Positions 1 to 8,443 of a stretch of DNA of 64,000 nt are shown here, piece by piece. The notes below the pieces were generated by a model. It was not told the DNA's origin. It worked only from the letters and a program-made list of their open reading frames with translations, and searched no databases. This DNA comes from Celeribacter arenosi (GTDB taxonomy: Bacteria; Pseudomonadota; Alphaproteobacteria; Rhodobacterales; Rhodobacteraceae): NCBI RefSeq assembly GCF_039539485.1, contig NZ_BAABDF010000002.1, positions 79,210 through 143,209 on the forward strand, given 5' to 3'. The position numbers and the translations under genes are program-made. Every line of letters begins with the position of its first letter. Positions within the stretch are counted from its first letter, which is position 1.

Positions 1-441
1 TTCCGCCGCTTTGTCCGTGACCGCAGTCACGGCGAGTTGCGGGTAGCCGAACTTAGCCATCAGGGGCGCGATCGCGAGGTTCCCGCCGGTTCCCCATGGC
101 GGAAGGATCAGATCGACTTCATCCTGTGAGGCAAGGCGCTCGATTGCGCGCACCAGATCTTCGTTTGCTGACCGGTTGTCGTATTCGACAACCTCGATCA
201 TCATCTGTGATCCGTCGGGCATCTTGAGGCCACCGGCTTTGTTCACGGTATCGACCCAGAGTTCATAGTTGGGGATCGTTGTGATCCCCGCACCGGTTGC
301 ATTCGGACCGGTCCGTGCCACAGCATAACCGATCTTTACAGTGTCAGCCTGCGCCATGGCGACACCGGCCGTGAGGGCCAGCGCCGAGGCAATGCCAACG
401 GAAACCGCGCGCAGACCTGCGCGCCGCGAAATACCTATCAT
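1..441 (-). CDS. ABC transporter substrate-binding protein, branched-chain amino acid type (5' part)
   Basis: The gene runs off the left edge; the first 147 residues are visible. The start at 441 has a good ribosome site (GGGAGGAA) just upstream. The N-terminus is a typical signal peptide: an Arg-rich start, a hydrophobic Ala/Leu/Val stretch, and likely cleavage after VAMAQA. The mature part begins DTVKIGYAVARTGPNA, followed by a variable linker and VEYDNRSANEDLVRAIERL. This is the usual opening of a Periplas_BP_6 (LivJ-type) protein: strand, ligand loop, then the D-N-x-S motif. The expected role is periplasmic capture of an amino acid or other small organic ligand. Ligand identity cannot be read. 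The AraC gene at 626 is transcribed divergently and may control it. Confidence 0.85.
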   Translation of the reverse strand, partial: MIGISRRAGLRAVSVGIASALALTAGVAMAQADTVKIGYAVARTGPNATGAGITTIPNYELWVDTVNKAGGLKMPDGSQMMIEVVEYDNRSANEDLVRAIERLASQDEVDLILPPWGTGGNLAIAPLMAKFGYPQLAVTAVTDKAAE

Positions 442-625
442 GAGTTCCTCCCTTTCGGCCGCTCCAAAGTCGGCCTGTTGTCGTCTCATCGGCCCGTCTT
501 GCGCGGATCAACGAAACTGAAAGATAGGGTACATCCCGACGGTCACCAGAATAAATGCACTCTTGCGGCCATTTTTTGTATTTTTAATTGATTTTGCGAC
601 CGCAGGCGACCAGTTTGGACCCATT

Positions 626-1501
626 ATGCCCATGTCCCATCGCACCGCCCGGATGCGCCGCCCCACATTGGGGCTGCATCAGATCAGAAGCCCGTTGTCG
701 CGCATTGCGTTCGCCTTGCCCGAGGGCGCGGCGCATCTCCTGTGGCTCGAGCACGGGTCTGTCCACATCCGGCCGAACGCTAATGGGCCGGAACCCGAAC
801 GCAGCGGGCCGCGGTTCTTTTGGTGGGCCAACGGCGCTGGGCGCGAATTGATTGCAGAGGTCGGCGCGCGGGGCATGTTACTGTCAATTCCGGAAGTTTC
901 GCTGATGCAGGCGCTGCCGACGTCCTTGATCGGTGAGCAGATGCAAAGAACGTTGTCACAGGACCTCGATCTGGCGGCCGAGGCGTCGGGGTCTGCGGCC
1001 GAAATCCTGAACGGGTTCGCCCGTGAACGAAATTCCGGGGAGGCCGGCGCCGATATCGCGACATCGAACTACCTCAGCCTGCTCCTCCTCCAACTGTGGC
1101 GTCTCGCGCGCAAAGACCTCGTGAACCTCGGTGGTGCGCCGCAGGGGTTGTCGGAGCGTTTCATTTTGATGGCGGCGCAACGGGCCCGCGAAAATCGCCC
1201 CGTCGAGGATTACGCCCGCGACCTCAAGGTCAGTCGCGACCGCCTCGGGTCTGCGGTAAAGCGCGCAACCGGTTTGTCGCCACAGGCCTATTTGCACCGC
1301 CTATTGATACGCGACGCAATGGAACTCCTCGCGAACACCGGTATGCCCGTGTCTCAGGTGGCGTTTCGTCTCGGCTTTGTCGATCCGGCTTATTTCACGC
1401 GGTTTTTCAAACGCGAAACGGGGCAAAATCCCGGGGCTTACCGGAAATCCTATCGCAAGAAAGAGGACGCGCAGGCACAGTCCTTTGCGGCGTGGCCATA
1501 A
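626..1501 (+). CDS. AraC family transcriptional regulator
   Basis: About 291 residues. The N-terminal ~190 residues are a variable sensing part that I cannot assign to a ligand. The C-terminal ~95 residues are an AraC/XylS double helix-turn-helix: the first helix pair around VEDYARDLKVSRDRLGSAVK, then the hallmark second half with PVSQVAFRLGFVDPAYFTRF and FKRETGQNPGAYRK. The frame is open from a TTG at 563, but that would add an odd hydrophobic tail, so the ATG at 626 (or the ATG at 632) is preferred. It is divergent from the binding-protein gene ending at 441, so local regulation is a fair inference. The effector is unknown. Confidence 0.85.
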   Translation: MPMSHRTARMRRPTLGLHQIRSPLSRIAFALPEGAAHLLWLEHGSVHIRPNANGPEPERSGPRFFWWANGAGRELIAEVGARGMLLSIPEVSLMQALPTSLIGEQMQRTLSQDLDLAAEASGSAAEILNGFARERNSGEAGADIATSNYLSLLLLQLWRLARKDLVNLGGAPQGLSERFILMAAQRARENRPVEDYARDLKVSRDRLGSAVKRATGLSPQAYLHRLLIRDAMELLANTGMPVSQVAFRLGFVDPAYFTRFFKRETGQNPGAYRKSYRKKEDAQAQSFAAWP

Positions 1502-1560
1502 TTTGATGCGATTATGGCGTCCAGCCCTTTGTTGATGCGCTGGCAGCCGGTCCTCATAGC

Positions 1561-2601
1561 TCAAATGTTGGTGCGCAGGTGGATTTCGATGCGAATGCTT
1601 TCCTGCGACCCGAGCGTATCGCGATCATCTACGATACCTTTCAGGCGACGAATGGCGCTGCGCACGAGGTGGCCGGGGTTCTGTGCGATTACACCGTCGA
1701 GCGTGCGTGTTCGCAGGGCTTCCTCTGTGTAGGGGGTCATTTCGTGCGCGATTTTCACAATCGAGGGTGACACATCCAGCTCTTGAACGACGCTGAGGGG
1801 CGCGCGCGCCTCGGATGCCATGACGTAGATTCCGACGATGTCTTTGTTGTTTCGAAGGGTTGCGGCGATAATTTCGCGTGCGCGATCTTCGTTGCCATAT
1901 GTTTCGAGCGAGGGGAGGGCGCGCAGGTTTGGAAAGCTGTCGTTCATGATGCCGTCAAACCCGAGCCGCCGTTCGAGGCTGTCACGCGATTGCATGCTTT
2001 CGGCAATCACCATGACAGAGCCGGTCCTTTGTCCGACGAATTGGCCCAGTAGTAGGGACGCCGTGGCCCCTGCGGCGCGGTTGTCGATACCGACCCAATC
2101 CGCGTCCATCATGGTCTGGTTCGAAATGAACGGCAAAGCGGCGATGCCGCGTTCTTGGAGCCGCGTAATGGCGTCGCGCACCTGTGGGGTTTCCGGCGAC
2201 ATGATGGCCACCCCTGTGACGTCTGATTTGTCCAGAGAGGTCAGGAATGCGGAGATGCTGTGGGGGTCATTTTCATTGATGTGTTCCACGTCGCACCAGA
2301 CATGGTCGGCGGCAAATATCGTCTGGGCTTCCTGAATGCGCGCGACGATACGCTCCAGAAACTGGTCGCCGGAATTGGGCAGGGCAAAGACAAATCGATA
2401 GTTCTTCGATTTAGCGAGATTTGCGGCCTGAAGATTGCGGACGAATCCCAAATCCTTGATCGCTTTATTGACCCGATCCACGGTTTTTTGCTTCACGCCT
2501 TCGCGACCATTGAGCACGCGATCAACAGTTGCGCGGCTGACGCCGGCCGCTTTGGCAAGATCTTTTGTTGTGGGTCGCAGTGTCGGGTTCGAGGACGGCA
2601 T
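1561..2601 (-). CDS. LacI family transcriptional regulator
   Basis: 346 residues, normal length for the family. The LacI headpiece is at residues ~11-60: TTKDLAKAAGVSRATVDRVL followed by NGREGVKQKTVDRV and the hinge near DLGFVRNLQAANLA. The rest is a periplasmic-binding-protein-like ligand domain. It uses SRATVDRVLNG where many LacI proteins have S.ATVSR.LN, placing it with sugar/polyol regulators of the VDRVLNGR type. It is divergent from the polyol ABC operon at 2805, and the gap between them holds a perfect inverted repeat that makes two LacI-like operators. Likely a local repressor of that operon and of itself; the inducer is unknown. Confidence 0.9.
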   Translation of the reverse strand: MPSSNPTLRPTTKDLAKAAGVSRATVDRVLNGREGVKQKTVDRVNKAIKDLGFVRNLQAANLAKSKNYRFVFALPNSGDQFLERIVARIQEAQTIFAADHVWCDVEHINENDPHSISAFLTSLDKSDVTGVAIMSPETPQVRDAITRLQERGIAALPFISNQTMMDADWVGIDNRAAGATASLLLGQFVGQRTGSVMVIAESMQSRDSLERRLGFDGIMNDSFPNLRALPSLETYGNEDRAREIIAATLRNNKDIVGIYVMASEARAPLSVVQELDVSPSIVKIAHEMTPYTEEALRTRTLDGVIAQNPGHLVRSAIRRLKGIVDDRDTLGSQESIRIEIHLRTNI

Positions 2602-2687
2602 TCTTTATATTTCTTCTTATATTTCAGTCATGTGTGTAGCGTGTTTAAGCACTTTTTTCAGGCTAGTGCTACCGTCCATAGCAAAAA

Positions 2688-2735
2688 TTGAGGCACGTGT
2701 CTCAGAAAAACCTTGTTTTGAGACACGTGCCTCAA
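2688..2735. promoter_or_regulatory. Paired LacI-type operators (17-bp perfect inverted repeat)
   Basis: TTGAGGCACGTGTCTCA at 2688-2704 and its exact reverse complement at 2719-2735 are separated by 14 bp. Each arm is itself a near-perfect palindrome of the form TGAGRCACGTGYCTCA with a central CG, as LacI-family operators usually have. The two centres are 30 bp apart, about three helical turns. The site lies between the divergent LacI gene (start 2601) and the ABC binding-protein gene (start 2805), so binding by that LacI protein at both sites is the natural reading. A 17-bp hairpin in RNA is also possible. Confidence 0.75.
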
Positions 2736-2804
2736 TATCAAAGATTGTACGAGAGGGGCGCGGCGAAGGGGTCGCGTATATTGGGATCCATGGGAGGATT
2801 AAAA

Positions 2805-4127
2805 ATGAACACCAAACTGATGATGACCGCTGCCGCGGGCGCGATTTTCGCCGGCGGATTTTCCACCGCCGCATCTGCAGATGACCTGACTTTGTGCTGG
2901 GCTGCTTGGGATCCGGCGAATGCGCTGATCGAATTGAGCAAGGATTTCGAAGCGCAGTCCGGCCACAATATGAGTTTCGAGTTTGTGCCGTGGACCAGTT
3001 TCGCGGACCGCATGTTGAACGAATTGAACTCAGGTGGTCAGCTTTGTGATTTGATGATCGGGGACAGCCAGTGGATCGGAGGCGGTGCGGAAAACGGCCA
3101 CTATGTGAAGTTGAACGACTTCTTTGATGCCAATGGCATAAGCATGGATGATTTCATTCCCGCGACTGTGACAGGCTATGCCGAGTGGCCCAAAAACACG
3201 CCGAACTACTACGCACTTCCGGCCTTTGGCGATGTGGTGGGGTGGACCTATCGCAAGGACTGGTTCGAGCGGCCCGAACTCAAAACCGAATTCATGGACA
3301 CCTATGGTCGCGAATTGGGTGTACCGGCCTCGCTCGAAGAGCTCAAAGATATCGCTGAGTTCTTTCAGGGTCGCGATATCGACGGGACCACGGTTTACGG
3401 CGCTGCGATCTACACAGAGCGCGGGTCAGAGGGCATCACAATGGGCGTCACCAACGCTCTCTATAACTACGGGTTCCAATATGAAAACCCCGAGCAGCCA
3501 TATGATATCGACGGGTTTGTGAACTCTGACGGGGCTGTTGCCGGATTGGAATACTACAAAGCGCTCTATGATGTTGGCACGCCTCCGGGCTCTTCAAACT
3601 GGTACATGGGTGAGAACATTGACGCCTATCGTTCCGGTCAGGTCGCCATGCAAATGAACTTTGCGTTCATCTGGCCGGGTGTTGAAGCGGATGAGAATGT
3701 CGGTGGCGGCAAGTCGGGATATTTCCCCAACCCTGCCGGACCCGCCGGACAATATGCGCAGCTCGGAGGGCAGGGCATTTCCGTGGTTTCCTATTCCGAT
3801 CACCAGGATGCGGCACTGGAATATATCCAATGGTTTGCGCAGCCAGAAGTCCAATCCAAGTGGTGGGAGTTGGGCGGATATTCCGCACTTAAAGCGGTCG
3901 TCGAAGATCCGGGGTTCGCGACCAGCCAGCCCTATGCGCAGACCTTCCTCGACAGCATGGCAATCGTCAAAGATTTCTGGGCCGAACCTGCCTATGCCGA
4001 TCTGCTGATCGCGATGCAGGAGCGCATGCATAACTACGTGGTTGCGGGCGAAGGCACAGCCAAGGAAGCGCTCGACGGTCTTGTACGCGATTGGGTCGAA
4101 GTCTTTGAGGACGAAGGCAAAATCTAA
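2805..4127 (+). CDS. Sugar/polyol ABC transporter substrate-binding protein
   Basis: 440 residues. The start at 2805 follows a strong GGGAGGA site. The signal peptide is MNTKLMMTAAAGAIFAGGF.. with a cleavage site near ASA-DDL. The mature protein has the family-1 solute-binding (SBP_bac_1, MalE/UgpB-like) layout: an early ELSKDFEAQSGHNMSFEFVP segment, a central WYMGENIDAYRSGQVAMQMN segment and a C-terminal helical part. It is the first gene of an operon with two permeases, a two-helix protein, two ATPases and a DhaK-DhaL kinase, so it most likely binds a polyol or keto-polyol. The exact ligand is inference only. Confidence 0.88.
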   Translation: MNTKLMMTAAAGAIFAGGFSTAASADDLTLCWAAWDPANALIELSKDFEAQSGHNMSFEFVPWTSFADRMLNELNSGGQLCDLMIGDSQWIGGGAENGHYVKLNDFFDANGISMDDFIPATVTGYAEWPKNTPNYYALPAFGDVVGWTYRKDWFERPELKTEFMDTYGRELGVPASLEELKDIAEFFQGRDIDGTTVYGAAIYTERGSEGITMGVTNALYNYGFQYENPEQPYDIDGFVNSDGAVAGLEYYKALYDVGTPPGSSNWYMGENIDAYRSGQVAMQMNFAFIWPGVEADENVGGGKSGYFPNPAGPAGQYAQLGGQGISVVSYSDHQDAALEYIQWFAQPEVQSKWWELGGYSALKAVVEDPGFATSQPYAQTFLDSMAIVKDFWAEPAYADLLIAMQERMHNYVVAGEGTAKEALDGLVRDWVEVFEDEGKI

Positions 4128-4138
4128 GCCATCTCCCT

Positions 4139-4254
4139 GTCTGGCGCCCCGCAATAGGGGTGGCAGACTCCTGGTCCCTGGTCGGCTGTATCTGGCCGGG
4201 GACCCATTTAGCCAAAGCCATTTTACGTCGAGAGACCGCAGGCGTTTGCGCCTG
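4139..4254 (+). other. Structured intercistronic RNA between binding protein and permease
   Basis: The 147-bp gap after the binding-protein gene can form three stem-loops: 4139-4150 with 4157-4168 (12 bp, one mismatch and one wobble), 4173-4181 with 4196-4204 (9 bp, one wobble) and 4239-4244 with 4249-4254 (6 bp, tetraloop). None is followed by a T-run, so these look like 3'-end stabilisers or attenuators rather than a full terminator. Such structures after a binding-protein gene usually raise its level relative to the membrane genes. Function here is inferred. Confidence 0.5.
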
Positions 4255-4274
4255 AGCCGCAAGGGACCACCGCA

Positions 4275-5222
4275 ATGTCAAACAATGCAATCGAAACGGC
4301 TGTGCGCATGACGCCAAATGGGGTTGCGCGTCGCATTCGGGGGCTTTCGGATCGCGCCATCGCGTGGATCTTCGTAGCGCCCACGATTTTCCTACTCTTG
4401 GCGGTCAACATTTTCCCGCTGATCTGGACAATCCGGCTTAGCTTCACGAATTTTCGGGTCAACCGTCCCAACAACGACGTGGAGTGGGTGGGGCTGCGCA
4501 ACTACCAACGCATCCTCACGGACCCAGACATCTGGAACACGATGCAGGCGACCGCACATTTCCTGATCTGGACCATCGTTTTGCAGGTTCTGATCGGTTT
4601 CGCGCTCGCTTTCCTGATCAACAAAAAGTTCAAGGGTAACGATCTGTGGACGACCATCATCGTCTTTCCGATGATGTTGTCGCCTGCCGTCGTCGGCAAT
4701 TTCTGGACCTTCCTCTACCAACCACAGATCGGGCTTTTCAATTACGTGGTCGGCTTTTTTACCGGCGCGGATCCGGCAAGTTTTTCGATGATTGGCGACG
4801 TTCATCTCGCGCCTTGGGCCATCATCATTGCCGATACTTGGATGTGGACACCCTTTGTGATGCTGATCTGTCTCGCAGGGCTAAGATCCATTCCCGACAG
4901 TATCTACGAAGCCGCGGAATGTGACCGGGCGAGTAAATGGCGCCAGTTCTGGACACTCACACTGCCGATGGCGCTGCCCTTCCTGATGCTCGCAGTTCTC
5001 TTTCGGGGCATCGAGAATTTCAAGATGTTCGACCTCGTGGTCCAGCTCACGGGCGGTGGTCCGGGCAATACCACAACTCTCACCTCGATCGACCTGAAAC
5101 GGGAAGCGTTTGAGAAATGGCGAACCGGCTATTCATCGGCCTACGCCGTGATCCTGTTTGTCACCGTCTTCGGTCTCGCGTCGATCTATGTCAAAGCCCT
5201 CAACAAGGTAAAAGAGAGATGA
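4275..5222 (+). CDS. Sugar ABC transporter permease (MalF/UgpA type)
   Basis: 315 residues with about six membrane helices. The first is at residues ~30-50 (WIFVAPTIFLLLAVNIFPL). The cytoplasmic EAA loop that docks the ATPase is clear near residue ~210: SIYEAAECDRASKWRQFWTL followed by LPMALP. It belongs to the inner-membrane BPD_transp_1 family and forms the heteromeric channel with the next permease. The stop overlaps the start of that gene (ATGA at 5219-5222), which indicates translational coupling. Confidence 0.92.
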   Translation: MSNNAIETAVRMTPNGVARRIRGLSDRAIAWIFVAPTIFLLLAVNIFPLIWTIRLSFTNFRVNRPNNDVEWVGLRNYQRILTDPDIWNTMQATAHFLIWTIVLQVLIGFALAFLINKKFKGNDLWTTIIVFPMMLSPAVVGNFWTFLYQPQIGLFNYVVGFFTGADPASFSMIGDVHLAPWAIIIADTWMWTPFVMLICLAGLRSIPDSIYEAAECDRASKWRQFWTLTLPMALPFLMLAVLFRGIENFKMFDLVVQLTGGGPGNTTTLTSIDLKREAFEKWRTGYSSAYAVILFVTVFGLASIYVKALNKVKER

Positions 5223-6157
5223 GTTTCGCCGTCACAGAGCCCTCAAAGGGCACCAAATGGTTCGCGGGTATTCTGGTCATCGGCTATGCCGTCATCACCT
5301 TGATCCCATTGTTGTGGATTATCGCAACAGGGTTCAAATCCCCCACGGATTCAATCGCCTATCCGCCTGTCGTTGTGTTCGAGCCGACGCTGGAGGGCTA
5401 TGTGAACCTCTTCACCGATCGCACCCGCGCAACCGAACAGATGCTGGAGGAGGCGGGTGAGCCGACCACGTGGTATGACAAGATTGCGCGCGGGCGCGGC
5501 ACGGTCATCTCGGGGCCCTCACGCTATGGCGAGCGGTTCATGAACTCCGTTATCATCGGGTTCGGGTCTACCGCATTGTGCATGGTTTTGGGGACCGCTG
5601 CGGCCTATGCGTTCAGCCGGTTCCGCGTGCCTCTCAAGGATGATTTGCTGTTCTTTATCCTGTCGACGCGGATGATGCCGCCGATTGCGGTGGCCATCCC
5701 GATTTTCCTGATGTTCCGCCAATTGGGTTTGAACGATACGCATATCGGCATGATCCTCCTTTATACGGCCGTGAACCTGTCTTTGTCGGTCTGGCTTCTC
5801 AAAGGGTTCATCGATGAAATTCCGATTGAATACGAAGAGGCGGCTCTCATCGATGGCTACACGCGGTTTCAGGCCTTTTACAAAGTGGTCTTGCCACAGG
5901 CGGCCACGGGGATCGCATCGACGGCGATCTTCTGTCTGATCTTTGCGTGGAATGAATACGCCTTTGCGGTTCTTCTGACCTCGGGCACGGCGCAGACCGC
6001 ACCGCCATTCATCCCCAATATCATCGGCGTGAATGGCAAAGACTGGCCCGCCGTTGCGGCAGGGGCCACGATATTCCTCGTCCCCGTCATGGTGTTCACA
6101 GTCCTTCTGCGCAAACACCTATTGCGCGGCATCACATTCGGAGCGGTACGCAAATGA
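5219..6157 (+). CDS. Sugar ABC transporter permease (MalG/UgpE type)
   Basis: 312 residues from the ATG at 5219, which shares ATGA with the preceding stop. The hydrophobic first helix is at residues ~15-37. A larger than usual periplasmic loop (residues ~55-105) precedes the transport domain. The EAA loop is YEEAALIDGYTRFQAFYKVV, followed by LPQAATG. It ends with RKHLLRGITFGAVRK, a C-terminus typical of MalG-type subunits. It is the second half of the inner-membrane channel, and its stop again overlaps the next start (ATGA at 6154). Confidence 0.92.
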   Translation: MSFAVTEPSKGTKWFAGILVIGYAVITLIPLLWIIATGFKSPTDSIAYPPVVVFEPTLEGYVNLFTDRTRATEQMLEEAGEPTTWYDKIARGRGTVISGPSRYGERFMNSVIIGFGSTALCMVLGTAAAYAFSRFRVPLKDDLLFFILSTRMMPPIAVAIPIFLMFRQLGLNDTHIGMILLYTAVNLSLSVWLLKGFIDEIPIEYEEAALIDGYTRFQAFYKVVLPQAATGIASTAIFCLIFAWNEYAFAVLLTSGTAQTAPPFIPNIIGVNGKDWPAVAAGATIFLVPVMVFTVLLRKHLLRGITFGAVRK

Positions 6158-6342
6158 CAGATTTCATTCGAGGATTGCTGAGATTGCGCCGTGGTGCGTG
6201 GGAGATGCTGGCCTCCATCCTGATTGCGGTTGGCGTGGTGATGCTGATGCAACCCTTTGCCTTGGGCCTCTACACCTACTCCTTCATTGTCACCCTTGTT
6301 GGCACGGTGATGTTCATCATCGTCAGCCACTTTCCGGAGTAA
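6154..6342 (+). CDS. Small two-helix membrane protein of the ABC operon
   Basis: 62 residues, translationally coupled to the upstream permease (ATGA overlap) and 4 bp before the first ATPase gene. A basic N-terminus (RGLLRLRRG) is followed by two predicted membrane helices: ~18-34 (WEMLASILIAVGVVMLM) and ~41-58 (YTYSFIVTLVGTVMFIIV). Both ends should face the cytoplasm. Small membrane proteins (for example DUF2160) are known between permease and binding-protein genes in glycerol-type ABC operons of rhizobia. This one sits in an equivalent place, but I do not recognise its family. Its tight coupling suggests an accessory transporter subunit. Confidence 0.7.
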   Translation: MTDFIRGLLRLRRGAWEMLASILIAVGVVMLMQPFALGLYTYSFIVTLVGTVMFIIVSHFPE

Positions 6343-6346
6343 GCAC

Positions 6347-7444
6347 ATGGCACAAATCCGAATTGAAAATGTGCGCAAGGATTTTGGATCGTTCAATGCG
6401 GTGAAGTCTTCGACATTCACCATTGAGGATGGTGAGTTCTTCATGCTTCTAGGGCCGTCGGGGTGTGGAAAAACCACGACCCTGCGGATGATGGCGGGGT
6501 TGGAACTGCCGACATCGGGGCTGATCTACATCGACGGTGAAGAAGTCGGTCAAAAACCCGCCAGCCAACGCGACATCGCCTTCGTGTTTCAGATGTTCGC
6601 GCTCTATCCGCACATGAATATCCGCAAAAACATCAGCTACCCGTTGATCAGCCAAGGCATGCCCAAGGCCCAGGTCAAAAAGAAGGTCGCCGAGATCGCC
6701 GAAATCCTCGGTATTTCCGATATCCTAGATCGCCCCGTCGGGGGGCTGTCGGGGGGCGATCGCCAAAGGGTCGCTTTGGGTCGCGCTATCGTGCGCGATC
6801 CCAAGGCGTTCTTTATGGACGAACCCCTCGGAGCACTCGACGCGGAGTTTCGCGAACACATGGCCGAAGAATTGCGCGCCCTTCATGATCGGATGAATGC
6901 GACAACCGTCTATGTGACCCATGATCAACTAGAGGCCATGCAGATGGGCGACAAAATCGTGGTGATGAACCACGGCGTCGTCGAACAGTTCGGCGTTCCA
7001 CAGGACATTTACGACTGGCCCGCGACCAAATTCGTGGCTGAATTCATCGGCTCGCCGCCCATGAACTTTCTCGATTTCCACGGGATGGTTGGAATTGGTG
7101 AAACCGATGTGTCGTTTGCGGGGTCCAATTTCGAAATCCCGCGCCAGCTGGAGGGCCGGAACGGGGAACTGACATTCGGGGTGCGCCCCGAACACGTCCA
7201 CCTCGACGACAGCGCTGACTACCGCGGGGAAATCGCCGCGACCGAGTATCTGGGCACGACGCAGATTGTGACGCTCGACACGCCTAATGGCGCCGTGAAG
7301 GCGCGGGTGCCTTCATCGGTGAATGTCAGCGTCGGCACGCGGACCGGACTGCGTTTCGATGCGCGCACGGTCACGATTTTCGACGCCGCGAACGGGCGCG
7401 CATTGAAAAGCCAAAACAACGAAGGAGTGCTGGCACATGGCTGA
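6347..7444 (+). CDS. Polyol/sugar ABC transporter ATP-binding protein 1
   Basis: 365 residues, the MalK/UgpC length class with a C-terminal TOBE/MOP-like regulatory domain from about residue 235. Walker A is LLGPSGCGKTTTLR (~31-44). The signature is LSGGDRQRVALGRAI, with Asp where the family normally has Gln (LSGGQ). Walker B is AFFMDEPLGALD, and the switch His is in VYVTHDQLEAM. The last 8 bases overlap the next ATPase gene. Two different ATPases in one operon suggest a heterodimeric motor, as in glycerol GlpS/GlpT systems. Confidence 0.92.
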   Translation: MAQIRIENVRKDFGSFNAVKSSTFTIEDGEFFMLLGPSGCGKTTTLRMMAGLELPTSGLIYIDGEEVGQKPASQRDIAFVFQMFALYPHMNIRKNISYPLISQGMPKAQVKKKVAEIAEILGISDILDRPVGGLSGGDRQRVALGRAIVRDPKAFFMDEPLGALDAEFREHMAEELRALHDRMNATTVYVTHDQLEAMQMGDKIVVMNHGVVEQFGVPQDIYDWPATKFVAEFIGSPPMNFLDFHGMVGIGETDVSFAGSNFEIPRQLEGRNGELTFGVRPEHVHLDDSADYRGEIAATEYLGTTQIVTLDTPNGAVKARVPSSVNVSVGTRTGLRFDARTVTIFDAANGRALKSQNNEGVLAHG

Positions 7445-8432
7445 AGTATCCCTGAGCGGTGTGTCGAAATCCTTCGGGAGCGATGTTGCATTGTCGGATG
7501 TCACCATGACGGTTCCCGATGGGTCTTTCGTTGTTTTGCTTGGGCCCACCGGTGCCGGTAAAACCACGGTTTTGCGTATGGTTTCCGGTCTCGACACCCC
7601 TGACGCGGGGCAGATCTCGATCGGCGGGCGCGACATGTCCGGACTGACGCCTGCGCAACGCGATGTGGCGATGGTGTTTCAACAGTATTCTCTCTACCCG
7701 CACCTCACAGTGCGCCAGAATCTCGAATTTCCTTTGAAATCGCCCGTGCTGCGCACGCCGGATGCCGCGATCGCCAAAAAGGTTGGCGAAGTGGCCGAAG
7801 TTCTGCAGATCAGCCACAAGCTCGACAACAAAGCCACGGCCCTGTCGGGGGGCGAGATGCAGCGGGTGTCCATTGGGCGGGCGCTGGTGCGCAATCCGTC
7901 AGTCTATCTGATGGACGAACCGCTGAGCTCTCTGGATGCAAAGCTGCGATCGGATTTGCGTGTGGAGCTAAAGAGCATTCAGGCCCACTCCGGGGCGACA
8001 TTGCTATACGTGACCCACGATCAGATCGAGGCGATGACCATGGCCACACATGTGGGCGTACTCGATCAGGGCAGGTTGGTGCAATTCGGCACCCCCCGCG
8101 AAATCTATGAAAATCCGGTCAGCGTTTATGCGGCCAGCCGACTGGGCCTGCCGCGCATCAATGTGTTGCCTGCGGATATCTTTGGCCACGGACCGACCGG
8201 AGCCACAACGATCGGGCTGCGTCCCGAACATATCGTGCAGGGCGAAGGGGAGGAGAGCATGGTGCAACGCGTCGAACACCTGGGGGACCAGACCCGTTTG
8301 CATCTTGTGTTCAGGGATCACGACCTCGTCACGGTCACAGATGCACATACCACTCTCACAGAGGGCGATATCGTGAGAATTCGCCCCGAAAAACCGTACT
8401 ATTTCGACGCCACTGGCGCGCGCGTGGGTTAA
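7437..8432 (+). CDS. Polyol/sugar ABC transporter ATP-binding protein 2
   Basis: 331 residues. Walker A is LLGPTGAGKTTVLRM, the signature is LSGGEMQRVSIGRAL (Glu instead of Gln), Walker B is VYLMDEPLSSLDAKLR, and the switch is VTHDQIEAMTMA. A shortened TOBE-type domain with GLRPEHI follows. It overlaps the preceding ATPase by 8 bp and is 11 bp before the kinase gene. With ATPase 1 it probably forms a heterodimer on the two permeases. Both paralogues lack the usual LSGGQ glutamine, which is found in some glycerol-type ATPases and need not mean loss of function. Confidence 0.92.
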   Translation: MAEVSLSGVSKSFGSDVALSDVTMTVPDGSFVVLLGPTGAGKTTVLRMVSGLDTPDAGQISIGGRDMSGLTPAQRDVAMVFQQYSLYPHLTVRQNLEFPLKSPVLRTPDAAIAKKVGEVAEVLQISHKLDNKATALSGGEMQRVSIGRALVRNPSVYLMDEPLSSLDAKLRSDLRVELKSIQAHSGATLLYVTHDQIEAMTMATHVGVLDQGRLVQFGTPREIYENPVSVYAASRLGLPRINVLPADIFGHGPTGATTIGLRPEHIVQGEGEESMVQRVEHLGDQTRLHLVFRDHDLVTVTDAHTTLTEGDIVRIRPEKPYYFDATGARVG

Positions 8433-8443
8433 GGGGGAAGACC

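Noticed and set aside
563..625. N-terminal extension of the AraC gene from a TTG
   Set aside because: It adds a hydrophobic, unconserved tail with no ribosome site; the ATG at 626 is used instead.
2688..2804. Upstream extension of the binding-protein gene at 2805
   Set aside because: The frame is open back into the operator palindromes, but the signal peptide and GGGAGGA site fix the start at 2805.
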